Below, one piece after another: positions 15,483-24,021 of a DNA stretch of 38,613 nt. The notes beneath the pieces are model-generated. The model searched no databases. It was not told where the DNA came from and worked only from the letters and a program-made list of their open reading frames with translations. Within the stretch, counting starts at the first letter, position 1. Each line of letters opens with the position of its first letter. The position numbers and the translations under genes are program-made. This DNA comes from an uncultured Aquabacterium sp. (GTDB lineage Bacteria; Pseudomonadota; Gammaproteobacteria; Burkholderiales; Burkholderiaceae_C), in contig NZ_CANBCC010000037.1 in the NCBI RefSeq assembly GCF_947366995.1, forward strand, positions 1-38,613. The letters are read 5' to 3'.

Positions 15483-15734
15483 TCAGCCAGCCATCGGCCC
15501 CAGGTAGCGGAAACGCGGCACCGTCTGTCCATCCACGTCCACCGTGCCGGTGAACATCGCATACGGCCGCACCCACAGCGCGCCCTCGCCATACAGGGGC
15601 CGGTACACCACCAGCGGTTCCAGCGTCTCGCTGTGGCGCGCCACGCCGATCACCTCGTAGGGCAGGCGCTTGTAGTGCTCGTACCGACCGGTCGGCAGCG
15701 AGGGCAGGGGAGGAAGGGGTTCACCAGCAGACAT
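15483..15734 (-). CDS. DUF1653 family protein
   Basis: An 83-residue protein with the full DUF1653 signature: GRYEHYKRLPYEVIGVARHS, then ETLEPLVVYRPLYGEGALWV, RPYAMFTGTV and PRFRYLGP. The family is small, widely spread and without an assigned function. The start at 15734 (MSAGEP) leaves a short Pro-rich leader; an ATG at 15782 would add 16 residues that look unrelated and overlap the upstream region of the divergent transferase gene. Confidence 0.85.
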   Translation of the reverse strand: MSAGEPLPPLPSLPTGRYEHYKRLPYEVIGVARHSETLEPLVVYRPLYGEGALWVRPYAMFTGTVDVDGQTVPRFRYLGPMAG

Positions 15735-15823
15735 GCCCTCATTGTCCCGCAGGGCTTGGGGTGGCGGCATCATGGTCCCCATCGTCCTCGCGACCCCATC
15801 CCACCCTTGCCACGTTCTGCACC

Positions 15824-16531
15824 ATGATCGACCTTCACTACTGGGCCACGCCCAACGGCCACAAGATCACGCTGTTCCTGGAAGAGGCCGGCCTGCCGTA
15901 TCGGCTCATCCCGGTCAACATCGCGGCGGGCGACCAGTTCAAGCCCGACTTCCTGAAGATTGCGCCCAACAACCGCATCCCGGCCATCGTCGACACGGCG
16001 CCGGCCGACGGCGGGGCCCCGCTGAGCCTGTTCGAATCGGGCGCCATCCTGCTCTACCTGGCGGACAAGACCGGCCAGTTCATCCCGGCCGACCTGCGCG
16101 GGCGCAACGAGGCAATGCAGTGGCTGTTCTGGCAGATGGGCGGGCTCGGCCCCATGGCCGGCCAGAACCATCACTTCGGCACCTACGCGCCGGAAAAGCT
16201 GCCCTACGCCATCGAGCGCTACGTGAAGGAAACCGCGCGCCTGTATGCCGTGCTCGACCGCCATCTGGCCGACCGCGACTTCATCGTCAACGGCCACTAC
16301 TCGATCGCCGACATGGCCTGCTACCCCTGGATCGTGCCGCACGAACGCCAGCAGCAGCGCCTGGAAGACTTCCCCAACCTGAAGCGCTGGTTCGACGCTA
16401 TCGCTGCCCGCCCGGCCACCCAGCGCGCCTACGCCCGCGCCGCCGAGGTCAACCCGGCCGGCACGCCCACGGTGAACGAGGCCTCCCGCAAGGTGCTGTT
16501 CGGGCAGGACGCCACCACGATCCGCCGCTGA
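15824..16531 (+). CDS. Glutathione S-transferase (YghU/YfcG-like)
   Basis: A 235-residue protein with an N-terminal thioredoxin-fold domain (MIDLHYWATPNGHKITLFLE) and the glutathione-contact ESGAILLYLADKTG motif. The C-terminal helical domain contains GHYSIADMACYPWI. The combination of TPNGHK, NNRIPAIVD and GLGPMAGQNHHF is typical of the Nu-class disulfide-bond oxidoreductases YfcG and YghU of E. coli, which act on disulfides using glutathione. The start at 15824 was chosen from the family N-terminus; earlier in-frame codons overlap the divergent DUF1653 leader. No ribosome binding site is obvious. Confidence 0.92.
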   Translation: MIDLHYWATPNGHKITLFLEEAGLPYRLIPVNIAAGDQFKPDFLKIAPNNRIPAIVDTAPADGGAPLSLFESGAILLYLADKTGQFIPADLRGRNEAMQWLFWQMGGLGPMAGQNHHFGTYAPEKLPYAIERYVKETARLYAVLDRHLADRDFIVNGHYSIADMACYPWIVPHERQQQRLEDFPNLKRWFDAIAARPATQRAYARAAEVNPAGTPTVNEASRKVLFGQDATTIRR

Positions 16532-16606
16532 CGGGCGCCCTGCGCCGCAGGCACGGCACAATGTCGGGTTGCCCCGTCCGCCGGGGCGCCGCCGTGCCCG
16601 CCCACC

Positions 16607-18469
16607 ATGCTCTGGACCTCGCTGAACCGCTTTCTCGACACGCTCCGCCCTCGTCGCCAGGCCGTCGTGCTGCTGGCCGACGCCCTGCTGATCGTGCTGG
16701 CGTGGCACACCACCTACCTCTTCCGCCTCGGCGTCGAGCGCTGGCTGCACGAGCGCCCCAGCTACGACGGCAGCGTGCTGCTGTGCGTGATCGCGGTGTA
16801 CAGCGTCGTCTCGTGGGCGCTGGGCGTGCCGCGGGCCAGCTGGCGTTACACGGGCTTCCATGACATCACCCGCCTTGCCTGGGTCTGCCTGGGTGCGGGC
16901 CTGGCCAGCGCCGTCGTCGTGCTCATGGCCCAGCTGGTCGAGATCCCGCGGGCCGTGCTGGCCCTGCACCCGGTGTTCACGCTGGTGATGCTGTCGCTTG
17001 GCCGCATGACCATCCGCATGCTCAGCGAGCAATCGCGCGCGCGCCGCTTCGGGGGGCAGCCGGGTACGCATCGCGCGCTGGTGCTGGGCGCGGGCGCCGC
17101 GGCCAAGCTGCTGATCGCCGGCATCCAGCACCGCGGCTGGACGGTGGTCGGCCTGCTCGACGACGACGTCAGCAAGCAGGGCAGCCGCATCGCCGGTCTC
17201 ACGGTGCGGGGCGGGCTCGAGCGGCTCAAGGAGCCCGGCACGCTCGACGACGTGACTCACCTCGTGCTGGCCATGCCGTCGGCGACGCAGGAGCAACGCC
17301 AGCGCGCCATCGACCTGGCCACCGAGACCGGCCTGCCCGTGGTCACCGTGCCCTCGGCGGACGAGCTGCGCGAAGGCCGCTCGCGCATCGACCGCGTGCG
17401 CGACATCGAGCCCGAAGACCTGTTGGGCCGCGAGCCCGTCAAGCTCGACGAAAGCGCGGTGTCCTCGCTGATCAGCGGCCAGACGGTGCTGGTGACCGGC
17501 GCGGGCGGCTCAATTGGCTCGGAGTTGTGCCGTCAGATCGCCCGCTTTGGCCCCAGCCGCCTCGTGCTGTTCGAGCTCAGCGAGTTCGCGCTCTACCAGA
17601 TCGAGCAGGACCTCGGCGAGCACTTCCCGCACCTGCCGCTGGTGCGCCTGGTCGGCGACGTGAAGGACCTCGATGCGTTGCGCCGCGCCATGGCCGCCCA
17701 CCAGCCCGACCTCGTCTTCCACGCCGCCGCCTACAAGCACGTGCCGCTGATGGAGGACGACAACGCGTGGATCGCGCTGCGCAACAACACGCTGGGCACC
17801 TTCCGCGTGGCGCAGGCCGCGGCCGAGCATGGCGTGAAGCGCTTCGTGCTGATCTCGACCGACAAGGCCGTCAACCCGACCAACGTGATGGGCGCCACCA
17901 AGCGCGCCGCCGAGATGGTGGTGTCGCACTGGGCCGCCCAGGCGCCGGGCACGCGCTTCATGGCCGTGCGCTTCGGCAACGTGCTGGGCTCCAGCGGCAG
18001 CGTCATCCCGAAGTTCAAGGAACAGATCGCCCGGGGCGGGCCGGTCACCGTCACCCACCCCGAGATCACCCGCTACTTCATGACCATCCCCGAGGCAGCC
18101 CAGCTCGTGCTGCAGGCCGCGGCGCTGGCCGAAACCGGACAGGTCTTCGTGATGGACATGGGCAAGTCGGTGAAGATCGCCGACCTCGCGCGCCAGCTGA
18201 TCCACCTCAGCGGTCACACCGAGGCCGAAATCCCCATCGTGTTCAGCGGCCTGCGCCCCGGTGAGAAGCTCTATGAAGAGCTGCTGGCCGACGCCGACAC
18301 CACGCTGCCCACGCCGCACCCGCGGCTGCGGCTGGCCCAGCTGCGCGGCGAACTGCCCGCCGACTGGATCGCCCGCCTGCTGACCCTGGCAGAGGACGAA
18401 GCTGCCGCGACGCCCGCTGTGCTGCGCGCCCGCCTGCACGCCCTCGTGCCCGAGTACGCACCCCGCTGA
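16607..18469 (+). CDS. Membrane-bound nucleotide-sugar 4,6-dehydratase (CapD/WbpM/PglF-type)
   Basis: A 620-residue polysaccharide-biosynthesis enzyme. The N-terminus has about four transmembrane segments (residues 20-120). A first Rossmann-like domain (LVLGAGAAAKLLIAGIQ) and then the catalytic SDR domain with VTGAGGSIGSE (from residue 296) follow. The active-site region LISTDKAVNPTNVMGATKR has Met428 and Lys432 where classical SDR enzymes have Tyr and Lys, as is known for WbpM. Relatives convert UDP-GlcNAc to the 4-keto-6-deoxy sugar, feeding UDP-QuiNAc, bacillosamine or related surface sugars. No glycosyltransferase or aminotransferase is next to it here, so the product sugar cannot be named. 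Confidence 0.92.
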   Translation: MLWTSLNRFLDTLRPRRQAVVLLADALLIVLAWHTTYLFRLGVERWLHERPSYDGSVLLCVIAVYSVVSWALGVPRASWRYTGFHDITRLAWVCLGAGLASAVVVLMAQLVEIPRAVLALHPVFTLVMLSLGRMTIRMLSEQSRARRFGGQPGTHRALVLGAGAAAKLLIAGIQHRGWTVVGLLDDDVSKQGSRIAGLTVRGGLERLKEPGTLDDVTHLVLAMPSATQEQRQRAIDLATETGLPVVTVPSADELREGRSRIDRVRDIEPEDLLGREPVKLDESAVSSLISGQTVLVTGAGGSIGSELCRQIARFGPSRLVLFELSEFALYQIEQDLGEHFPHLPLVRLVGDVKDLDALRRAMAAHQPDLVFHAAAYKHVPLMEDDNAWIALRNNTLGTFRVAQAAAEHGVKRFVLISTDKAVNPTNVMGATKRAAEMVVSHWAAQAPGTRFMAVRFGNVLGSSGSVIPKFKEQIARGGPVTVTHPEITRYFMTIPEAAQLVLQAAALAETGQVFVMDMGKSVKIADLARQLIHLSGHTEAEIPIVFSGLRPGEKLYEELLADADTTLPTPHPRLRLAQLRGELPADWIARLLTLAEDEAAATPAVLRARLHALVPEYAPR

Positions 18470-18485
18470 AACGGGCCGCCCGGCT

Positions 18486-21248
18486 TCAGGCCGGCGGCAA
18501 CAGCTCGTCCACCTGCTGCAGCAGTGCCGGCACCTGCACCGGCTTGGTCAGATAGCAGCTGGCCCCGGCTGCAAACGCCGCGTCGATCTGCTCCGGCATC
18601 GCATCGGCCGAAATCACGACCACCGGGATGCTGGCCGTGTCCGGATTCAGCCGCACCTCCTTGAGCATCTCCAGCCCCGACGCGTCGGGCAGATTGATGT
18701 CCAGCAGAATCAACGCAGGCGTGCCCTGGCGCCCCTCGTGCAGCTCCCGGATGGCGCCCTGCACCGTGGTGGCGGTCTGCAACTGCACCCACGGCCGGGC
18801 GCGCAGGGCGGCGCGGATCACCTCGGTGTTGGTGGCGTTGTCCTCCACCAGCAGCACCGTGCGGGTCGGTCGGGCAGCGGGGCTGGACGCCGTCGGTGCC
18901 GTGGCGGCCGGTGGAGGCGGGGCCTCCGGCGTGAGCACCACCGCCGGCAGGCTCAGCGTGAAGGTCGAACCCTTGCCTTCCTCGCTGCGCGCGCGCAACT
19001 CGCCGCCCATCAGCTGCGCCAGGTGGCGGCTGATCACCAGGCCGATCCCCGTGCCGTCCGGCACCAGTGATTCACGCCCCAGGCGGTTGAAGGGCTGGAA
19101 CAGCTGCGCCTGCTGGGCTTCGCTCATGCCCAGGCCGTTGTCGCTCACCGCAATCTCCATCCGCGACGCGCCCTGTTGCTGCCGCTGCACAGCTACCTTC
19201 ACCTCGCCGCCCGGGCGGTTGTACTTGATGGCGTTGGTCAGCAGGTTGGTCAGGATCTGGCGCAGCCGCGTCGGGTCGGCCTGCACGCCCCAGTGCATGG
19301 GCACCCGGTCCGGCCAGATCAGGGTGATGCGGCGCTGCCGAGCCTGCGTCTCCACCAGGCTCGCCACCGCGGTCAACGCCTCCCGCACCGATTGCGGTCG
19401 GGTGTCGAGCCGCACCGTGCCGGCATCCAGCCGCGAGATGTCCAGCACGTCGTCGATCATGTCCAGCAGGTGCCAGCCAGCCTGCTGGATCTGCTGCACA
19501 CGCGCCACCTGCGCGGGCGGCAGCGGGTGCGTCTGGTCGATTTCCATGACCTGTGCAAAGCCCAGCACCGCGTTCAACGGCGTGCGCAGCTCATGGCTCA
19601 TGCGAGACAGAAAGGCGCTCTTGGCCTGGCTGGCCGATTCGGCGGCAGCCCGTTGTGCGCGGGCCTCCTCCATCGCGGCCTGCACACGGCGGGTGTGGCC
19701 CGTCATCACCAGCAACAGCGTGCCGAGCGCCGCCGCGAAGGCCACGCCACCCAACGCAAACAGCCACGCAGACTGGCCTTCGGCCAGCGGCACGGGCTCG
19801 TTCGTCCATGTCAGCAGCGCCCACTGTGCCCCGGCAAAATCAATGGGCACCACCTCGCTCAGCAGGGCACCGGCGGGCACCACGCCACCGGGGCACGCCG
19901 ACGGTCCGCCGAGCACCTGGGCCACTGCCGCGGTCCGGTCCACCAGGCAGGCCGACAGGTAGCCTGGCCGGTTGCGCAGGATGTTGCCCAGTGCGTCCTC
20001 CATCCGCATCGTGATGAACACGCCACCCAGCGTCGCCTGCACCCGCGCCTGCGGGGTGAAGGGCTGACCATCGTAGACGGGAAGGTAGATCACCACCCCC
20101 TGCTGCGAGCCCGTCTCCTGGGCCAGCCGGAATCCGCGGGTGGCGATGGGGCGGTCCTCGCGGCGGGCGCGTTCGAACGCTTCGCGCGTCACCGGGCGCG
20201 ACAGCACGTTGTAGCCCAGCGCGGCGCGATTGCGCTCCTGCGGCTCGATGAAGCGCAGCAGGACCAGTTCGTCGCCCGAGGGCGGTTCCCGCGCCACGCC
20301 GTCGAAGGCGCGGTAGTCCGGCACGCCATTGGCGCGCATGTGGCCTTCGAACACCAGCAGGTCACGGGCCCAGACTCGTTCCGCCCAGCCCATGCCATGC
20401 ACTCCAGTCAACCCGGAAAGCCAGTAACGGGTCGCGCGCCGGAACTCGTCGGCTTCCACCAGGTCGGAGGCCGCGTACACACTGCGCAGGGATTCCAGCG
20501 CATCCAGATAGTCCCCCAGTTGCTGGCGCAGGGTGTGCACGGTGGCCGTCACGTCGTGCTCGAACAGATCCCGGTTGCGACGAGCCTCCCAGGTCTGCAC
20601 CTGGTGGATGCTCAGCGACAGCAGCACGGTGGCCAGTGCCATCGGCAGGCCCACGGTGACGCGCCGTGCACGCCACAGCGCCGCGGGCCGGCCGGTGAAG
20701 GCCAGCATCAGCGGCGCACCTACCAGCACGCCCAGCAGGTCGCCGCCCCACCATTTCAGCCATGCAATCGGGGCCCCGTCCAGCGGCAGCAGGCCGAGCG
20801 CCAGCAGCCCGGCCACGGACACCGTGGCGTTCACCACGCTGGCCACCGGCCCGGCCAGCGCCATGAAGCGAACCACCAGACGCGGGCGGTCCAGCTCCAG
20901 TCCTGCTCGTCCGTCCTTGCCGAGAATCAGCTTCGAGCCCACCCAGGCTTGCAGGCCGGCGCCCACGCCGCTGATCAGGGCCTGCACCCACATGGCCGGC
21001 GGCATGGGCCCGGGCCCGCTCAGATGCAGCGAGAGCACGACGGTGACCGCCCCGAGGCCAACGGGCACGGCCATCCAGCGGCCCCAACCCAGAACGGCGC
21101 CCAGCCCCAGCCCGGCAGCCAGGTAAAGCGGCGAGGCAAACCCCCCGGGGGGCACCAGCCACAGGGCGGCCAGGCCAGCCGCGGTGTAGATCAGCCAGGT
21201 GAGCAGACCATGCGGCCAGACTGCAGGCATGGAAGTCAGGAGGCGCAT
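18486..21248 (-). CDS. Hybrid sensor histidine kinase: MASE1-CHASE-HisKA-HATPase-receiver
   Basis: About 920 residues. The N-terminus is a multi-pass MASE1-like sensor (eight or so hydrophobic segments ending near LLGVLVGAPLMLAF). A further helix leads to a periplasmic CHASE domain (SGLTGVHGMGWAERVWARDL, then ...VLLRFIEPQERN), and another helix follows. The kinase core has MSHELRTPLNAVLGF with phospho-acceptor H552, then N-box NLLTNAIKYNRPGG, DNGLGM and GTGIGLVISRHL. A C-terminal receiver domain has VLLVEDN, phospho-acceptor D850 (LILLDINLPD) and the Lys switch (YLTKPVQ). No DNA-binding output domain or cognate regulator is beside it. The start is uncertain: ATG at 21296, 21248 or 21230 are all possible and none has a ribosome binding site. 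It converges on the dehydratase gene, 16 bases away. Confidence 0.9.
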   Translation of the reverse strand: MRLLTSMPAVWPHGLLTWLIYTAAGLAALWLVPPGGFASPLYLAAGLGLGAVLGWGRWMAVPVGLGAVTVVLSLHLSGPGPMPPAMWVQALISGVGAGLQAWVGSKLILGKDGRAGLELDRPRLVVRFMALAGPVASVVNATVSVAGLLALGLLPLDGAPIAWLKWWGGDLLGVLVGAPLMLAFTGRPAALWRARRVTVGLPMALATVLLSLSIHQVQTWEARRNRDLFEHDVTATVHTLRQQLGDYLDALESLRSVYAASDLVEADEFRRATRYWLSGLTGVHGMGWAERVWARDLLVFEGHMRANGVPDYRAFDGVAREPPSGDELVLLRFIEPQERNRAALGYNVLSRPVTREAFERARREDRPIATRGFRLAQETGSQQGVVIYLPVYDGQPFTPQARVQATLGGVFITMRMEDALGNILRNRPGYLSACLVDRTAAVAQVLGGPSACPGGVVPAGALLSEVVPIDFAGAQWALLTWTNEPVPLAEGQSAWLFALGGVAFAAALGTLLLVMTGHTRRVQAAMEEARAQRAAAESASQAKSAFLSRMSHELRTPLNAVLGFAQVMEIDQTHPLPPAQVARVQQIQQAGWHLLDMIDDVLDISRLDAGTVRLDTRPQSVREALTAVASLVETQARQRRITLIWPDRVPMHWGVQADPTRLRQILTNLLTNAIKYNRPGGEVKVAVQRQQQGASRMEIAVSDNGLGMSEAQQAQLFQPFNRLGRESLVPDGTGIGLVISRHLAQLMGGELRARSEEGKGSTFTLSLPAVVLTPEAPPPPAATAPTASSPAARPTRTVLLVEDNATNTEVIRAALRARPWVQLQTATTVQGAIRELHEGRQGTPALILLDINLPDASGLEMLKEVRLNPDTASIPVVVISADAMPEQIDAAFAAGASCYLTKPVQVPALLQQVDELLPPA

Positions 21249-21402
21249 TGCGCAGGAGGTGGGGTGCCAGCTCTTGTGATGTTGTAGGCAAACCATAGCA
21301 CCCGGCGACCCGTTTGTGTCACGGGGGCATTCGAGATGGCCGCCGTCTGTGGCGCCGCGTCTCTTCTAGACTGTCCGGCATCTCGGTTTTCCAGGAGCTT
21401 TC

Positions 21403-22374
21403 ATGTCGATCCGTCTTGCCCGGGGCCTTGCGCCGTTCGTTCTCGGACTGTCCGTGCTGGGCGCTGCAGTCCCTGCCGCCCGCGCCGAAGCCCCCCAGCA
21501 GAAGACCCAGGTGCCCGGCTACTACCGCCAGATGGTCGGCGCCTTCGAGGTGACCGCCCTGTACGACGGGCAGATCATGCTCGACGCAAAGCTCCTGAAG
21601 AACGCCTCCGCCACCGACATTCAGAAGCTGCTGGCACGCCAGTTCCGCGCCACACCGACGCCCACCGCCGTGATCGCCTTCCTCATCAACACCGGCGAGC
21701 GCCTGGTGCTGGTGGACGCCGGGGCAGGGCGCTTCTTCGGCCCCGGCCTCGGACAGGTCGTTCCCAGCCTCAAGGCCGCCGGCTACCAGCCCGAGCAGGT
21801 CGACGCGGTGCTGCTGACCCACCTGCATGGCGACCACGTCGGCGGGCTGGTGCAGGACGGCCAGGCCGTCTTCCCCAAGGCCACCGTGTACGCCTCGGCG
21901 GGCGATGCCGGGCACTGGCTCAACCCCGATGTGGCGGCGAAGGCCCCGGAAGGCGCCCAGCGCTTCTTCAAGATGGCGCAGGACGGCGTGGCGCCTTACG
22001 TCAAAGCGGGCGCATTCAAGACCTTCAGCGGCGAGTCGGAGATCCTGCCTGGCATCGCGCCCGTCAAGTCCAACGGCCACACCCCGGGCCACACCAGCTA
22101 CCTGCTGCAGTCGCGTGGGCAGCAGCTGCTGGTCTGGGGCGACATCGTCCACAACGCGGCGGTGCAGTTCGCGCGGCCCAAGGTCACCATCGAGTTCGAC
22201 GCCGACAGCAAGCAGGCGCTTGCCACCCGGCTGAAGCTCTTCGGCTGGACCGCCAAGGACGCCCTGCTCGTGGCCGGCGCCCACCTGCCATTTCCCGGCC
22301 TCGGCCAGGTGCGCGCCGACGGCCAGGGGCGCTTCAGCTGGGTGCCCGTCGACTACGCGCCCATCGCGCCCTGA
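21403..22374 (+). CDS. Secreted metallo-beta-lactamase-fold hydrolase (methyl-parathion-hydrolase-like)
   Basis: A 323-residue protein with a Sec signal peptide (MSIRLARGLAPFVLGLSVLG, cleavage likely after ARA near residue 28). The mature part has the MBL zinc motif THLHGDHVGG (H140, H142, D144, H145), a second His in SNGHTPGHTSYLL, a bridging Asp in VWGDIVHNAA and a final His in AGAHLPFPG. The layout, with an N-terminal strand YYRQMVGAFEVTALYDG, resembles methyl parathion hydrolase and related dinuclear-zinc hydrolases; the native substrate is often unknown and could be a lactone or ester. AGGAG ends about eight bases before the ATG. The gene is divergent from the histidine kinase and separate from the protease that follows. 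Confidence 0.88.
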   Translation: MSIRLARGLAPFVLGLSVLGAAVPAARAEAPQQKTQVPGYYRQMVGAFEVTALYDGQIMLDAKLLKNASATDIQKLLARQFRATPTPTAVIAFLINTGERLVLVDAGAGRFFGPGLGQVVPSLKAAGYQPEQVDAVLLTHLHGDHVGGLVQDGQAVFPKATVYASAGDAGHWLNPDVAAKAPEGAQRFFKMAQDGVAPYVKAGAFKTFSGESEILPGIAPVKSNGHTPGHTSYLLQSRGQQLLVWGDIVHNAAVQFARPKVTIEFDADSKQALATRLKLFGWTAKDALLVAGAHLPFPGLGQVRADGQGRFSWVPVDYAPIAP

Positions 22375-22572
22375 GCGCGACGCCGCCCCGCCCATGGGCC
22401 TGATGTGCCGTCGGTGTGCACCGGATGCCACCGAAATGCACCCGGCGTCCGATTGGCGGGTGGTCATGGCCTTATTCCGCGCCCAGCGCCTGCGCACGAC
22501 CCTATACTGACCGTTCATTCGTCAGCCCACGGACACGGGCCGCGAAGCTGGTTTCACAAGGCAATGATCGCC

Positions 22573-24021
22573 ATGACATCCAAATTCAAGATCGCGGGCT
22601 GGGTTGCGCTGGGCGCCCTGGCTGGCGGCCTCACCACGCTGCAACTCGGTGCCACGGCCCGCAACACGGTGGCCCCGCTGCCGCTGGAAGAGATGCAGCA
22701 GCTTGCCGCGGTGTTCGGCATGATCAAGACCGACTACGTGGAACCGGTCGACGAGAAGAAGCTCATCAGTGACGCCATCGGCGGCATGGTGTCTGGGCTC
22801 GATCCGCATTCCGTCTACTTCGACAAGACCAGCTTCAAGGAATTCCGCGAAGGCACCACCGGCCGCTTCGTGGGCGTTGGCATCGAGATCGGTATGGAAG
22901 ACGGCCTCGTGAAGGTGGTGTCGCCCATCGAAGGCTCGCCCGCTTTCCGCGCCGGCATGAAGAGCGGCGACCTGATCACCAAGATCGACGACACCTTCGT
23001 CAAGGGCCTCACCATGGACCAAGCCGTCAAGCGCATGCGCGGCGAGCCGAACACCAAGGTGGTGCTGACCATCTTCCGCAAGACCGAGAACCGCAGCTTC
23101 CCCGTGACCATCGTGCGCGAGGAAATCCGCGTGCAGTCGGTCCGCACGAAGATGATCGAGCCGGGCTATGGCTGGGTCCGCATCAGCCAGTTCCAGGACC
23201 GCACCGTCGACGACTTCGTCACCAAGGTGAACGCGCTCTACAAGGAAGATCCCAAGCTCAAGGGCCTGGTGCTCGACCTGCGCAACGACCCGGGTGGCCT
23301 GCTGGAAGGCGCCATTGCGATCTCGGCCGCTTTCCTGCCCAAGGACGTCGTGGTTGTGTCCACCAACGGTCAGCTGCCGGAATCGAAGGCCACCTTCAAG
23401 GCGCGCGCCGAAGACTATTCGCGCCGCTTCGGTACCGACCCGCTGGCCAAGCTGCCGGCCGCCCTCAAGACCGTGCCGCTGGTCGTGCTCGTCAACGAAG
23501 GCTCGGCGTCGGCTTCCGAGATCGTCTCGGGCGCATTGCAGGACCACAAGCGCGCTACCGTCATGGGCGGCCAGACCTTTGGCAAGGGCTCTGTGCAGAC
23601 CGTGCGCCAGCTGACGGCCGACACCGCGCTCAAGATCACCACAGCCCGCTACTACACCCCCAGCGGTCGCTCCATCCAGGCCCGTGGCATCGTGCCGGAC
23701 GTGATGGTCGACGAAAGCGTCGAAGGCAACCTGTATTCGGCCCTGCGCATGCGCGAAGCCGATCTGGAAAAGCACATCGGCAGCGGCCAGGGCAAGGAAG
23801 AGAAGGACGCCGCCCGAGAGAAGGCCCGCGAAGAAGCGATGAAGAAGCTGGAAGAGCTCAACGGCAACGGCAAGAAGAACGAGCCGCCCAAGCCTCTGCC
23901 CGAATTCGGCTCGGCCGAAGACTTCCCGCTGCTGCAGGCACTCAACCAGCTCAAGGGCAAGCCGGTCGCCGTCTCCAAGACCATGACCGAGCGCAAGCCG
24001 GAAGAGAACCAGGCGCAGTGA
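22573..24021 (+). CDS. Carboxy-terminal processing protease (S41 family, CtpA/Prc-type)
   Basis: A 482-residue envelope serine protease that trims or degrades proteins from their C-terminus. It has an N-terminal signal/anchor (KIAGWVALGALAGGLTTLQL), a helical segment with DPHSVYFD, a PDZ domain beginning near GRFVGVGIEIGM, and the S41 catalytic domain. By alignment with E. coli Prc, the nucleophile is S313 (centre of GSASASEI), with D324 and the general base K338 in TFGKGSVQ. A charged Lys/Glu helix and a Pro-rich tail end the protein. ATG at 22573 is preferred; ATG at 22564 is nearly equivalent. A TATACT -10-like hexamer lies at 22503-22508 without a clear -35. Its stop overlaps the start of the next gene. 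Confidence 0.92.
   Translation: MTSKFKIAGWVALGALAGGLTTLQLGATARNTVAPLPLEEMQQLAAVFGMIKTDYVEPVDEKKLISDAIGGMVSGLDPHSVYFDKTSFKEFREGTTGRFVGVGIEIGMEDGLVKVVSPIEGSPAFRAGMKSGDLITKIDDTFVKGLTMDQAVKRMRGEPNTKVVLTIFRKTENRSFPVTIVREEIRVQSVRTKMIEPGYGWVRISQFQDRTVDDFVTKVNALYKEDPKLKGLVLDLRNDPGGLLEGAIAISAAFLPKDVVVVSTNGQLPESKATFKARAEDYSRRFGTDPLAKLPAALKTVPLVVLVNEGSASASEIVSGALQDHKRATVMGGQTFGKGSVQTVRQLTADTALKITTARYYTPSGRSIQARGIVPDVMVDESVEGNLYSALRMREADLEKHIGSGQGKEEKDAAREKAREEAMKKLEELNGNGKKNEPPKPLPEFGSAEDFPLLQALNQLKGKPVAVSKTMTERKPEENQAQ

Noticed and set aside
19176..21287. 703-residue plus-strand frame opposite the histidine kinase
   Set aside because: His/Arg/Gln-rich antisense shadow with no domain; the kinase frame carries the complete H, N, G and receiver motifs.
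22503..22508. TATACT as a full promoter for the carboxy-terminal protease
   Set aside because: A good -10 word but no acceptable -35 at 15-19 bases; noted in the gene entry only.
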